From assembly GCA_036365515.1 (NCBI GenBank), contig CM070873.1, positions 46,171,511 through 46,235,510 on the forward strand: a stretch of 64,000 nucleotides of DNA, given 5' to 3'. Below, piece by piece: positions 21,147-34,386 of the stretch. The stretch comes from Torymus aiolomorphi (taxonomy: Eukaryota > Arthropoda > Insecta > Hymenoptera > Torymidae). Under the pieces are notes generated by a model. That model was given only the letters and a program-made list of their open reading frames with translations. It was not told the DNA's origin and ran no database searches. The translations under genes were made by a program, and so were the position numbers. The number at the start of each line of letters is the position of its first letter. The stretch's first letter is position 1.

Positions 21147-23059
21147 TAACTCATTCTATATTATAGTCTATGTTTACAATAGTTGCAACGAATTTAATAA
21201 AAAGTTTAATACGTAAATTTAATTATTTTGCTAACACTATATTAATGTTTACAAACCAAAATGAAACATTTTTTTCTAATAATCTTTTGAAAACAGGAAA
21301 AAAGTTTATTAATTATTATTATTATTAAACTGAGTACACAACAAATCTAAGATCCACTATTTATCTGGTATTCATTAGCAATTTTTATGGATATAATTTT
21401 CAGGCTCTAATAAACTGTGGTGGCGTGATCAGGCCTCGACCGATAAACGACGTAAAGTAGAACAAGATCAGAACTCAGGACATGGATTCAGCACAAACTT
21501 TGTGCGAATGTTATATTATTCATTTTTAAGATGTAACAATACAAAGGCCACAATAGCAGCCTTATGCATTGAAAACTTCATTTAAGAATGAAAGTTTATG
21601 ATGCTTTTGCCGGTAGCTTTTTTCTACTTATAAAACCTCCGCAATTTGGGTAGCTGGAAAAAATAGAAAAAATGTTTTCTTGCCTCTACCGTTAAAACAC
21701 TGGCAATTTAGCTGGACTATTAGGAGCCACAACAATTTCATTTACGGATACTTTTAGTTTAGTTTTATAAAAATATCGAAAAATGCATACAACAATACAA
21801 TATTTTGCAAAACGAAAGTAACATAAAATAAATTGCTTTTATTTGCTTTTTTTCAAGATAAGAAAATAATAGTTTCATTTTCAGAGTTATAGCACTTTAA
21901 ATTAAGTAATGAAAATACACCAAAATATACGCAAAGTCGGATCCGCACAATTTATCAACATATTTTCTTTCTTCAATTTTAAACTATTATTACTTTGATA
22001 GAATTTGATATTTCTCAATTTCAATAGTATCAATAGTAATTGTATTGTGATAATTAAAATTTACAAGCATAATATACAGCATTATTTATCAATACGCGAA
22101 CGTAATAGTACATTATGTAACAGGCACTGCCCTCTCTTCGAACTCACCCGCGGGAATAATCTGCGACTTTAGTCCCGTGTTACATATAGTACTTTATTCC
22201 CATCGCCACTGTGGCTACTTCATAGATTTGAAAAATTATTTTGTATCTATATCTTATAAAATATAGATAGGTTTATATATGTACATATATTGGGAAATAT
22301 TTAAGGGAACATAATTAGGGATTAGATAACGTGATTCTAAATGAAAGAAAATATCGTAGAAGTACATTCATAGAAGATAATACGATTCTTTTATTATTAC
22401 TAGAAGAGATGACATGAACAATTTTAATATTCGCGGTATAGACATAATCTACGATGCGCTCACGATTTCCTTAGCTTACTGTCTCATTCGCATTCTAATT
22501 TACTATCATATATCGAATATATCACATCGCCGCAATCGAAGGAATAATGACGCGCATGTACAAATAACATTTGAGTACTTAACTAGCGGGTGCGCAACGT
22601 GGATATGGCAGTCTTCAACTTCAGGCTTCTTCAAAACGCTGATTGCAGTGCTACCAGCAGGTAGCTGACTTCGGCTGCACTTGGAGGATGCGTGTCGTCG
22701 GCCACGATGTCGAGTCTCTTTCGGCTGCGACAGAAGCGTGAGTCGATCGGTGCGTACGATGTCTGTCGGGTGCTGGAGTACGGAGCGAAGTTGTTGAGGC
22801 GACGAGCGGCGAAGAAAAGAGAGCGAGCGCACCTTGTTCACCAGTTTTGTAACTCCTCGAAGGAGCGCTATTGATAATAGCGCCCCCCAACAATTCGAGG
22901 ATTATCATACCTATAGCCTTACATGCTAGGTCTTCCTACACTTCTGGTGAATGCGCGCGAACTTTCAAAGCACTAAGTTACAATCTTATAATTTTATTAG
23001 TTTTAACCCAATTCATCATAAACGTAAAAAATTAGATTATGTTACTTTATTCTCGCTAA

Positions 23060-23096
23060 TTTACTTTATTCCCACATTATGCGGGAATAAAGTAAA
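23060..23096. repeat. Perfect 14-bp hairpin with GGGAATAAAGTA motif
   Basis: TTTACTTTATTCCC (23060-23073), a 9-nt loop, then GGGAATAAAGTAAA (23083-23096). The same GGGAATAAAGTA/TACTTTATTCCC word recurs near 22188-22200 and 25147-25158. Confidence 0.75.
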
Positions 23097-23219
23097 AGAG
23101 GTAATCAGACGCCACTTTTACCCCGCTTTTCAGGCTATAAAATGACCATTATAGTAGAGATGGGAATAAAAGTATTTTCGCTAACAGAATTGGATTTTTT
23201 TTTCTCGCGCGAAATGTTG

Positions 23220-23420
23220 TCAGTTGTGATTTTTCGTCCAGGGATGGCGCAAACTGGCTTTTTTTCATCTGAGACAAGTCAAACTAGCTTTTTTTCGTCT
23301 AGGAGGGCACAAACTGGCCTTTTTTCGCGGCAAAGCCGTTGTTGGCTTTTCTTCGCCTTAGTCGCGTTTTTGGCTTTTCTTCACCTGTAACTTCCAAGTT
23401 GGCTTTTCTTCGTAACGCTC
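23220..23420. repeat. Array of (A)CTGGCTTTTTTTC units, relative of 5232-5394
   Basis: Five or more imperfect units of GGCTTTT(TT)TTCG separated by variable 20-25-bp spacers. The right end, read in reverse, is GCGTTACGAAGAAAAGCCAA followed by AAGTTACAGGTGAAGAAAAG, nearly the same as the left end of 5232-5394. Confidence 0.7.
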
Positions 23421-24870
23421 GACAATATATTGCTCCTTATTTTAATGGAGATTTAAAAACATTCATTTGTAATATTCGATCTTTCATATGCGAGATTCGA
23501 AAGAAATAAATGACATAGTAAATGTTTACCTCATTAAGCATTAAATCATATGCCAGTAAAGGCAGAGATTTTCATGATACCATGTATCATATTTAGCTTC
23601 ATTTTATTCGTAATTCAAAATTTTCGGTGGATAATTGTCACAATGAATCTTTGAGATAAAATGTGCTACAAATCTTGTCCTGCGGGTGTACCCATATATA
23701 AGTGATGATTCCACTATTATCCAACACTCTCTCTCTTTACCTTTTTGTCTCTTTTTACCGAATATAATTACAATTCATTAATTCAATTTTTCAAAAATCT
23801 ACGTAATAAAATAAACAAAAAAAATAAACAAAAGAAAAAAGTACAATCATTTTTTGTTACAAATTCTACATTTATCGAATAAAATAATAAAATTCCTAAA
23901 TCACATTAGTCAACAGCAATTTCAAACATATAGCTTTTACTTTCTATATACAAATAATATATATTGTAACTCATAATAATAACAAATTTTGTGAAGTTTA
24001 TCATTTATGAAGTTACAGATAAATAAAAACAAAACATTCATGTAGATAATAATTAACAACATCATCAATTATAAACTACAATAGAGAAATTGAAGTTCCT
24101 CCTCACCAAATAAGTTCAGATATAACTACTTAATTAATGACAGATCGATAATAGGAATAACTATGTACGAACTGTGAAGCAATGCACCTTCATACATACA
24201 CATCAGATCATTTATCAACTTCATGTAGTAGTATAATAGCATGTTGCATATCAATTTAGTAAATCTAGCGTGATAGGTAAATAACTCCAGTTCGAAGATG
24301 AATCTGTGGGTATTTATTACTTTTGCTCTAATGTGCTTTTTTTTCTTTGCGTAATTAATATCATTTCTTACTCATATCTCTCATTTACAAAATCATTATT
24401 AATAACATAATTATTATTGATACCAAAAAAAATTGTATAATTTAAAACTGATGATCTCAGTACCTTAAAGCGAAGGTGTTAGATAGTAACAAAACTATTT
24501 ATTTTTCAATGTTTCGGTTTCTTTATTGAAATCCTTCGTCTCAGGATTTATATAAACCAAATACATAAGAAGAAATATATAATTCATCTCACAATATCCG
24601 AACTAACAATCACAGTTGCCATAGACTGGGTTGCTCCACTACCTACGTCGCAATAGTTTTTTTATTACCTATATTGTGCAAGTATACACTTTTTGTTATT
24701 TCAAGAACTTATCAACCTTCGCAAATAATCTATTTTCATTTTTTAATTTAAAATGTAGTCATATTGTTCATTTAAACTATATACATAACAAAAAATCAAT
24801 ACAGATATCGAAAAGTTGAGAGATAAATAGTATATTATGCACCAAGGGAATAAAGTGGGCTGTCTGCTCC

Positions 24871-24918
24871 CTGCGCGAGAGTTGTCGCCTGAGCGAAGCG
24901 AGGGCGACAAACGCGCAG
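24871..24918. repeat. Hairpin with GAGCGAAGCGAG apex
   Basis: CTGCGCG and TTGTCGCC pair with GGCGACAA and CGCGCAG around the apex TGAGCGAAGCGAG. Confidence 0.75.
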
Positions 24919-24954
24919 GTTCGCACAACCCGCTGTATTCACGAGTGCAATATA

Positions 24955-25191
24955 CGACTTTTTAACACAACTATCATAAAGTTCGTACTCGTTTCCCGCT
25001 GAAAAGGGAAAAAATGCTGCATATTGATTCCCTAACCTCACTCTCGTTTCCAGCGCAACGCACTGTTTGTGCCCGAGCCGAAGGCGAGGGCACATGTGCG
25101 TGGCGCTGGGGACTAGAGTGGGGGTAGGGAATTTTTCCCACTCGGCGGGAATAAAGTACGAACTTTATGATGGGGTGTGTTAAAAAGTGTA
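24955..25191. repeat. Nested foldback with GAGCCGAAGGCGAG apex
   Basis: The outer arms (ACTTTTTAACACA and CATAAAGTTCGTACT against AGTACGAACTTTATG and TGTGTTAAAAAGT) enclose a second stem, TTGATTCCCTAACC...GGTAGGGAATTTTT, and an inner stem CCAGCGC/TGTGCCC against GGGCACA/GCGCTGG. The apex CGAGCCGAAGGCGAG lies at about 25074-25088. No coding capacity. Confidence 0.7.
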
Positions 25192-25224
25192 TTTTCTCAT
25201 CATCTAATACCTACACTTTTATAC

Positions 25225-25624
25225 GCAGCACAACCATCAACTTACGGTCTTATACCTTTGGATTTTTATATCCAATTGTCCCGGAAAAAAGAAGATTTAA
25301 TTACCTCTATTTTAAACCAATATACATTAAAAAAGAAATTATTTCTGAGAAATAAGCCAAGGTAGAAGTGTCTAAACCTATTCTTTACAAAGATACAGTA
25401 TTTTCAGTATTTTAACTTTGTTTTAACTTTTCTTTGAATCTGCTTAATGGATTGTCATGGAAGAACGCTTATATTCTCTGTATTTTGTGCAGTTCTAGTT
25501 CAAGCTCCTTAATTAAAATTTTTTTTTTTATTTTCTGTGATTTTTGGCCTTTAAAAATAATTTACTCAAATATTTGAAACTCTTTACTTTCACCTTAGCT
25601 TATTTTCTCAGAAATAATTTCTTT

Positions 25625-25673
<49 letters not shown>

Positions 25674-25885
25674 TTAAAATAGAGGTAATTAAATCTTCTT
25701 TTTTCCGGGAAAAATTGATATCATTAGCGTTAATTAGCGCGCGCCACCCTTTTCGTCTTTTGTTTTTCTTTATTCAAGGTTCGAGTTAGAGATTCGATGA
25801 TTCGCTTCGTAAATCGATCGATATATTCTCGAATGCTTAAAATATATAAAGGAAAATCCAAAGGTATAAGACCCCTTAAACCCAT
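25225..25885. repeat. Imperfect inverted repeat with (TA)n at one arm junction
   Basis: GGTCTTATACCTTTGGATTT and AAGAAGATTTAATTACCTCT near 25240-25310 are repeated in inverted order at about 25680-25880. The right arm is interrupted by (TA)20 at 25631-25671 and by about 140 bp of unrelated sequence containing GCGTTAATTAGCGCGCG. Confidence 0.65.
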
Positions 25886-26441
25886 ACATATTATCAACCA
25901 ACCAGCTCTCATTAACTTCATTACTTCTTCATTATTATTAAAAATTAATTCTTAATATTAAGGTTTTATTTTTATTTAAAAAACTTTTGAAAGATATTTT
26001 GGTATATTGATCATATAACACATATCTTTAGATTTTGAAAAATATGTAAGCATCTACATTCTACTGTACGTTCTCTCAGAAATGAGTTTTAAGAAAGATT
26101 GATGGGATGGAAATTTATAAGATAAATACGTAATATTTTCTTTTTGCTCACATGTATCATTTTTTATATATATATTTCATCAAACTCAACAAAGTTTTAA
26201 TAATTCAACGCGTTGTATGATATTTTTAAACTAAAATAAATTTTCAATAAAATATTACGGTGAAACTTGATAACACAGTAGAAAAAATGCGATTTCATTT
26301 AGCATTTAGTGCAAAAAATTGAAAACATCACTTATTATATAAAAATGTTTCATCCGATACCTAGGTGAACTTTTGTTTAAATAATTTCAGTATTAGTTTT
26401 ACGGGTTCTTCAATAACTATAATAATAAAAATATTCCCTAC

Positions 26442-26715
26442 CGTCGTCCATAATGGCCGTTGTGACATTTTTGCCAGTGACGCCCTGGGCCCAAGCGGCC
26501 TCGACGTTCAGGTCGAGTTTGGGCTTGCCGCCGTTTTGACCAGTGTTCTTGAGATACCATTGGTATTGAAAGTATGGATCCGTCGGGTCGCGACTCGCCG
26601 GATTCGAGGCCGGGTTCTTCATCTCATCGTAGAGCGGCACCAGCCGCTCGACGCTCAGCGGCTTGTAGCCGCGTTTCACCCGCTTAAAGCCCGGTAGCTG
26701 CACCGCCATGTGCAC
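26442..26715 (-). CDS. amon: amon/PC2 exon: primary propeptide cleavage site, mature N-terminus, catalytic Asp
   Basis: A 274-nt exon entered in phase 0 after a CTGCAG acceptor at 26716-26721 and left in phase 1 at a GTAGGG donor (26441 down). It begins VHMAVQLPGF and runs into KRVKRGY; the KR before GY is the expected primary autocatalytic site that frees the mature enzyme. A divergent linker follows (VPLYDEMKNPASNPAS), then the conserved catalytic core start DPYFQYQWYLKNTGQ and LDLNVEAAWAQGVTGKNVT. The exon ends at AIMDDG; the first Asp of DDG is the catalytic-triad Asp of the subtilase fold. The intron splits the Gly codon. KNVT is a potential N-glycosylation sequon near the active site. 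Confidence 0.97.
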
Positions 26716-29487
26716 CTGCAGCACAAAAGGAAGCGAAATTTAAAGCTTATTGATTCCAGAAGATTTATTGACAGGCAAGTATTTTAAGAGTCGATAAAAG
26801 CATTTTTTCGTGATAAAGTGCTTCTAAACGTCAAATGAATTTTACTTCTCATATTGAAAATTTTTAAGATAGAAAAAGATTGACGACTTTACCATATTTT
26901 GTAAGAAAGCGAATTATTTTTAAAGTCATGTTTTTACCTCAGAATTACACGGGGGATTGACGGATAAAGATAATTTTATTTTTAAAACTTAAATGTATCA
27001 TTATTTTTACACCAAGAACGTACAGAGCACATATTCAGTTATCTCAGAAGAGATTCCCTTTGTAAATCTGAACTCTAGTTTATCTTGAACACATCTTCTA
27101 TTAAATTCCTCTCATAGTTGAAGGAAATTCCAACTATTTTAGAAATTTTTAAGATGTGAAAATATTTTAATATTAAAATATATGTATAACATGCGGAATT
27201 CCCAAGACAAGTGAAGAATTTTCGTATCGTAAATTCTGTATTTTAAAATTGAAGATGAATAAGCATTTTAAATGTGAAAATTCGTACGGTTCGTTTTTAA
27301 AGATAAATTTTATTTAATGTTTGATGCTATTAATTGCGTGTTGTAATAGTCTTATAAGATGTAATAGATGTTACTCTTTTCTGTTAAAAATGATTTTTTT
27401 TTATTTTCACCTATCTAATAATTCAAACAAAGTTTAAGATCAGACGCAAAATGTAAATGAAAAACTACATATACCTACACATGCTATTTATTTTCAAAAA
27501 TCTCACCCGCACAGTTTCACAAAAACCCCTTCTGCGCATTACTTTAGTTCTTCTACGTCATTGTTCTATTTTTCCATTTTCGTCTTTCTATTTGCACTTC
27601 TCGTTTGCGCAGCGTCAAATGTTTGCTCTATCATCAAACTGACGACGCATCCTTCCGACCTTACACCGCCTGGTCTGGTATTTTTCTTTGTTTATATATT
27701 TTTTTTTTCTTTTTCTCCGAATGATGAATGACCACGTGGCGTTATTGCCATTATTATATCGGGAATGATTATAGGAAATGTTATTGCAGCTTTAACGAAG
27801 TATCGATTGTATAAACCTGAGCTTGATAATCAATTGTGCTCTCTCTCTCTCTTTCGCATTTTCGCCCTCTCTCTCTCGCGCGCTGTCCCTTCTCTCCCTC
27901 TCGATTTGCGTCGTAGCAAATTGAAATGTCCCCGTTATATTATCGGATTTTCGGTCAGCGAGAATATTATACATTGGCGAATTAACAATAGCCATTTCGT
28001 TTATTAGTGCATAAGTAATATGACAGAATCTTGAAACCTCTGTATTATCCGATTTAATGATATGTTAGAGAATATAAAACTTATTGGATTTATTGAAATA
28101 ATTATATTTCTTGTATTAAATACAGTAAACTTTTTACAATAACTAAGTAAAACAATCGAATGTCGTATAGAGTATAGATTAGTTATTGTGTATGAGTACC
28201 GAAACCCATTATATTGAACAATCAAAAAATTAATATAATAAGAAAAAAACAAAACGGATGTACATCTTTAAAACTTTAAAAACTGAAATATTGCTCAAAA
28301 TAGGAAGTTAATCATTATATCAAGAGAATTGCAAGTCCCAAATCGGGAAGATAATATTTATATCTGATAATTTATTTTTAAAATGTATGCATCAATAGAA
28401 ACAGACGGATGTCATCAACAAACTGACAAATAAGTGTCCCTTTCACCACGTTTCCCTGAATCTTTTTGTTGTTGTAAATCTTATATTATACCGCAATCTC
28501 ACAGAATTAAATAATAAAGTGTGAAACAACATGCGACAACCGAAACGCGATCTCGCGAACACGAAGTTCCGTGCTCTACTACGAAGCTTACGTCGCGATA
28601 CTATATCGAGTGTATTGCAGGCTAGTTATTCTTTGCTGAGTTGCCATATCTCTTGCACACTCTTGAACATCGACAGAGACTTCGCCTGTGGCAATATAAA
28701 GAAAAAATATATCTTACAAAATGTTCTTCAAGGTCTTATATGAAAAATGATCGTGACAAAAAGCCCTCGACTTTGTAAATCCGTTTACAGCTCAAAATAC
28801 CTTGCCATGTTCATATTTCCGTAAAGATTTTAATATAAAATAGACTATAATAGAAATTTAACTGAAGATTCGTAAAGAAAATAAGCTATCCTTTAATACA
28901 CTTTGTTTATTATTTTTTACTGATATACACTTTTACAAAATAATTTTGAAAATCAATTTGAAAAATATTCTTCTTATTTGAAGGTTTAAATATCGACTAG
29001 AATCAAAAAGACTTTAAAAGAGAATCAAATATCAGGAAAAGATAAAAATGAAAAAACTTTCGTTTTATCTTTGAACCCAATTCCAATAAAAAGTTTTTAT
29101 AAGCAACAAATATTTAAAACATTTTATTAAATGTTCAAAAATTCAATTTAACCTTGACGCATAAAAGTTTTAAAGTTTCACTTAAACTTTAGTGTGCGTT
29201 TGGGGGAGGGGAGTGTATGTATGTGTGTGTCTGGTGGGAATATATGTGGTTTACGTGTGTTTGACCGCATTAACATTTGTGAGTATTAACCAATAATCTA
29301 GATATGTTTCAAACCAAATGTGAAATTAATTTTTGGCCTGTACAATACTTTCTTTATAAAAAATTAAAGAACAAATAACTGAAGCAAATAAAATGTTATC
29401 ATTCCAATATATCCAGTAAAGCATTGGATATCGCAAGTCACTGTAAATCGAAACAAAAATAAAATTTTTAATAGCTTTTTCAGACGT

Positions 29488-29770
29488 GTAGCTTGGCGTC
29501 GGCTTAGTGAAAAAAACGGACACGTCGATTTTTCGTTGGAAAAGCGGACACAAAGGTAAATTTGATAAATGTATAATTGAAACAATGATACCAGAAAATA
29601 CATAAATAAAGTACAGAGCGAGCCAGATGATTTTCCAGTGCCAGTGAATCTCAACTCAAATTATAGTAATTTAAACTCCGACACGAAGTGTGCGCTTTTT
29701 CAACTAAAATCGACGTATCCGCTTTTTCAACCAAAAATCGATGTGTCCGCATTTTCCACTAAGCCGACGT
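29488..29770. repeat. Inverted repeat with CGTCGGCTTAGTG ends
   Basis: CGTCGGCTTAGTGAAAAAAA at 29497 faces TTTTCCACTAAGCCGACG ending near 29770. Both arms carry CGGACAC(G/A)TCGATTTTT motifs, duplicated in the right arm (29695-29750). Confidence 0.7.
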
Positions 29771-30613
29771 TGGGATGATGAAACCTTCTGTTTCGATGGT
29801 TCTGCACGAAAAATTAGTTTTCAAACAATAGTCGACATTTTAGATATTTTGCGTGCTACCGGTAAATTAATAACACGGCCTCATACGTGGAATAATGCGT
29901 ATTGATAGTTAAGTTTTTTCTAAGCTGTTAGGAAACTAAATTTATATTTAACTCATGGTAACAATTTAATTCTGTTGACGTACCAACACGTATACGTATC
30001 CTCTTTCGTGAAAAAGAAGATACATATAAAAAAGAAAAATATATTTTTAATATAGAAATAACTTTACCTGTACGGAAAATGACTTTATTTTGTTTTAAAG
30101 TTTGTTTGCAGCTAAAAAGTTTTAAAATTAATCAAAATGTATGTTTAATTTTGAAGTGAAGTAAAACATTTTTGCAATAATTAAATTGGTATTTAAAATT
30201 AAAACTTTATATTCCATTTTCAAGTTCGTAAATATCAGTAAATCTATATTAAAAATTGATAATACAAAGTTAATTATATAATAGTTGTTTACTGTGTACA
30301 AATGGCCCTAATGAGCAACAAGAATTTGATACTAACGTTTTCACTGTTACAAAACTCCTCCTCAGAAATAGCTAAAATGTTCAATATAATTAAAAAAATT
30401 TTTTTAAATAAACAAAAAACTTGGCAATTACGTTTCTGAAAAAATTCTTTGAGGGATATCGATATTTAAGAGTATGCGATACTTCATTGTTACAGATTGA
30501 ACTAAATACACTGTTTTTTAACGGTATAACAAACAATATTTGAAAAAGGTAAAATTTTGACTCTGTTGCTCTCTGCAATGATATACTCAACTCTCGTACA
30601 AAGTTTTAAAATA

Positions 30614-30710
30614 CCCTGGTAGAAAATTAACCATAAGTTGGCCAGAATATAGTTAACCAGAATATGATTAACTATATTCTGGCCAACTTATGGTTAATTT
30701 TCTATCAGGG
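30614..30710. mobile_element. 97-bp near-perfect hairpin MITE (CCCTGG family, TA-flanked)
   Basis: Arms of 43 bp differ at a single position. They start CCCTGGTAGAAAATTAACC and continue ATAAGTTGGCCAGAATATAG, around an 11-nt loop. TA flanks both sides. It shares its ends with 3208-3462 and 55859-56229 and is probably an extreme deletion derivative. Transcribed, it would form one long stem. Confidence 0.8.
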
Positions 30711-31119
30711 TAGTATTTCAAAAATTTTGATCCAATTGCATTCTTAAACACTTTGGAATATTGACTTGAAACTTTGCTTGTGCAGAGCTTGTGTAAAGAT
30801 AGAGTGTATATCCCAACGGATTTTGTATATATTAAAAAAACAGCAATCCGTAACAATTGAGCACCATTGATGTCAGCTGAAACCCAACTTTACCGAAATT
30901 TCACAAAAATATTTCTGGGATACGATTCATTATTTGTATATCTTAACTGAAAGCATACAAACGGGAATTCCTAACAACATCCGCGCCCGTCACATACAGA
31001 CACACACAAAAGATCCATCTACGCGGCTGCGCCGTACGCATGTACATGACATTGCTATCGGTCGTCGTCGTTGTGTGTTATATACACAACGCTTGCTCTA
31101 CATTCATAGAAGACAAGAG

Positions 31120-31151
<32 letters not shown>

Positions 31152-33019
31152 AGCCCACGTGAGTCTATCGATTACGTCTGTCAGCGTCGGTGAGCGCATA
31201 CCTATCCCCCAGCAGATAACAACGCCAACACGAGCGCGCGAAGATGCAGGCCCATTTGCATTTATATAGCGACGAAACTCGACGCCGTAAAGGGCGATTT
31301 TCCAGCAGAGGGAAGGGGAGGAGGCTATGTATACTTCTATTTACCCCCACGTTTATGTTGGAAGAGGAAAAGAAAAAGAGAGAAAGAGAAGTTGGTTCAC
31401 TCAGAAGTGTAATGGCCGAACCAGTTAAATTTTCGATGAACTGCAGGAATGTTTTTATTGAGATGTGAGAGTAAGAAGCAATATTGCAATCTATAGATTG
31501 AAATCAAGCTGAGAGTTTAAAAAATCTTTAGAAATCCAATTCAATGAGTTAGAATAATGCACAATTTGATCTTTAAAAATTATGAAATTTAACAAAAAAA
31601 AAAACTCGATACAGGAAAGTGGAGGAAAAGTTGTAAGAAACAACGGAAAAATTTAATAAAACCAACTTTTCGAACACTTTTTATTTATATAAAAAATATT
31701 CTTAATGATCATCAAAATTTCGATGATAGCAGCTATTTATAGGTTCCCTATTAATATTTTATCTATTATTATTTTCTCTATTTGAAAATTCTATCAAAAA
31801 CTTTATTTATTTATATTGTTCGTCAGTAGTTTTTATGTCTATAAATAAAAATTGAAAACTTATAGAAATTTAATAACATTTAAAACATCCTTCTATTGAT
31901 TCTCGTATATTTCTATTTAGCTTAAAGTAAGAAAGCGCTGGATTACATTGCATAGTATGTACTTCTCGTCTGACCATACATTGCTTTACTCTACTAAGGT
32001 TTAGGAAGTGCCACATTAGTATAAGAAGCCAAGAACAATCATGTATTATCCCCAATCAGAATGTCAAAATCTTTTATAAATATATCAACCTAAAAAATGT
32101 ATTGTATCAAAACCTGTTTATAACGTTAAAGAGAAGAAATATATTTATTTATATTAAAGACGTAAAATGCTAATAAAATAAACAAATCTTTCAAAGAAGT
32201 AAGTGTTAAGCTGAACACTGCTTTACTGTGACTAAATTTATATTTTTTAATAAAATTTCGCGTTCGATAAAACAGGAATGTTCACTCCATTCCTTGAGAT
32301 AAGAAATGCGGAGTCTCATTATTGACAAAGAGAAGGCTCGAAAGCTCAGTCTAGAGCAACGCTATTACGAAGTTAATTAGTCGATTTCACGCGAATTGAT
32401 TGATCGAAAACCCGTTTTAAATCGTTTAAATTATCTGTTAACTCCGAAGTCAAAACAGTTTTATTTACTTTAATTAGTGACTTTAAAAGTATAACTTAAA
32501 TATTTGAAACTCCCTTTTAAAATGATTTATGAAAGAATTAAAGCACCAAAGATTTTTAAAGTGAATGTATAAGTACTGTTCTGCAGTCTGTGATTACTTT
32601 CTCTATAACTAGTTATTGTTCATTACGGTTTATGATCTTTTAACCACTTTTATTCCACGAGGTATTTAAAATATGCATATCGATTATCTCCTATAAGCAA
32701 ATTGAAGCTTTGCATAATTATTATTAATGCTTAGATAAAATTAAATTTTTATTAATTTTAAAACGTGAAATCGTAATATTTGAACTATTATACAAAATAA
32801 ACTTATTCAAATACTATAAATAACACTTTATTTGAAACCATCATTATTCAGTTTTTGAACATTGCATATTGCATAAATAACCATTTTTATAATTATCATC
32901 GGAAAAAAAGAGTTATTGCAAAATCAATGGCATCTAACATACCACTTATTCATGGATTTGAAGAAAGAGACGGAAGGAAAATATTCAAAATTATTATTCA
33001 AAAGTAAACATGCAAAAGC

Positions 33020-33762
33020 ATATGAGCAAATCCTAGAAACTTTTAAAATTTTATATAGCTCCAAAATTTTAGATTTCAAAGGCTATAACACAAGTTCTAT
33101 ACCAAGCACATGACTGAACCAAAGCTTAAAATGTTCATTTTGCAATCGAGCAATAAAAAAAAATTTGCATAATGATAGAGGAAGACTTTTTTAAGAAAAA
33201 TTTCAAAAAAAGTGAAGAAAGTGGTCATTTTGGTGATTTTTATGTGTTTTTCGATCTAGAAAAAAAGATCACTTACTATCATTGTCAAATTTTTAGAGCT
33301 TTTTCTTTATAACAAAAGCTTTAATTTAAGCCCTGGTAGATTGATGTGCCATGAAAAATAGCCCAGATTTAAGAGATTTTAACTTTTTACTTCTTGAATA
33401 TTGGAAAATAAAAACTCTTATATCTGGGCTATTTTTCATGGCAATCAATCTACCAGGGCTTAAATTAAAGCTTTTGTTATAAAGAAAAAGCTTTAGAAAT
33501 TTGACAATGATAGTAAAAGTGACTTTTTTTTCTAGATCGAAAAACAAATAAAAATCATCAAAATGACCACTTTTTTCGCTCTTTTTGTAATTTTTCGTGA
33601 AAAAGTCTTCCTCTATCATTATTCAACTTCTTTGTTATTCCTTGATTGAAAAATAAACATTTTAAGCTTTGATTCAATCATGTGCTTTGTATAGAATTTG
33701 AGTTATAGCCTTTGAAATCTAAAATTTTGGAGCTACATAATGTTTCTGGAATTTACTCATAT
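33020..33762. mobile_element. 740-bp foldback element
   Basis: Arms of about 320 bp run from TATGAGCAAAT(T)C / GCTCCAAAATTTTAGATTTC on the left to the complement ending ATTTACTCATA on the right. They meet at a central palindrome (33330-33475) that includes CCCTGGTAGATTGATG / CAATCTACCAGGG and AAAAATAGCCCAGAT. The short reading frames in both arms are inverted copies of one another and are not considered genes. Confidence 0.75.
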
Positions 33763-34386
33763 ATATAGCTACGCTAAAACGTGGGTAGAATCTGCAATTG
33801 GGAAAGGCAGGATCCAACAGATCAAAAAGTAATTTAAGAGGAAAACGGCACAGCCCTGTTAGGCAGCTATATTGGGTGATAAAAAAGCAACGTCAATATA
33901 TGTAATAAGATTAGAGCGTGTATTTGAACTAAGGTGAAATCCAACGGAATCACGGTTCCTGAATAGTGTCATTCCCTGAATAAATATGACAAGTCTGCGT
34001 GTTAGCTCGATATCTGCTCTCTTTGTCAATGATAGCATCTACAAAAATATTTGTATCTGTCTATATAGATAAACATATATTATATGCGTGAAAAAGAGAA
34101 ATAGAAAGTAATAAAAATCTTAATACCCTATCTCTACAATAAAACTATATTAACCCATTAATGCCTGAATAACCAAAAATTTTTCTTTGATTTTAAGCCT
34201 ATAAATTTTAATGAAGTTGGAACTAGTTCTTATCGAGACTAGTCTTTTTATGTTTTCGGGCCCGCTCTACACGATGCGTCCACTTAGAAAGCTGTAAAAT
34301 AATTATTTATATTGTTTTTTTGCAAATTTACATAAAAAAATGCGATTTTTTGTGAATTTTTTTACAAAACGTCCGATTTCAGTCCA

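Larger units (their letters stand above)
17894..26441 (-). other. amon intron (8.5 kb)
   Basis: Dominated by the TTAA-flanked foldback at 18907-21146. It also holds a GAAGAAAAGCCA-type array (23220-23420), GGGAATAAAGTA hairpins (23060-23096), a nested foldback (24955-25191) and an inverted repeat with a TA tract (25225-25885). The interval 22400-22930 is less AT-rich with overlapping short reading frames on both strands; none resembles a known protein. From 21150 to 22100 and from 23430 to 24830, plain AT-rich DNA. Confidence 0.7.
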
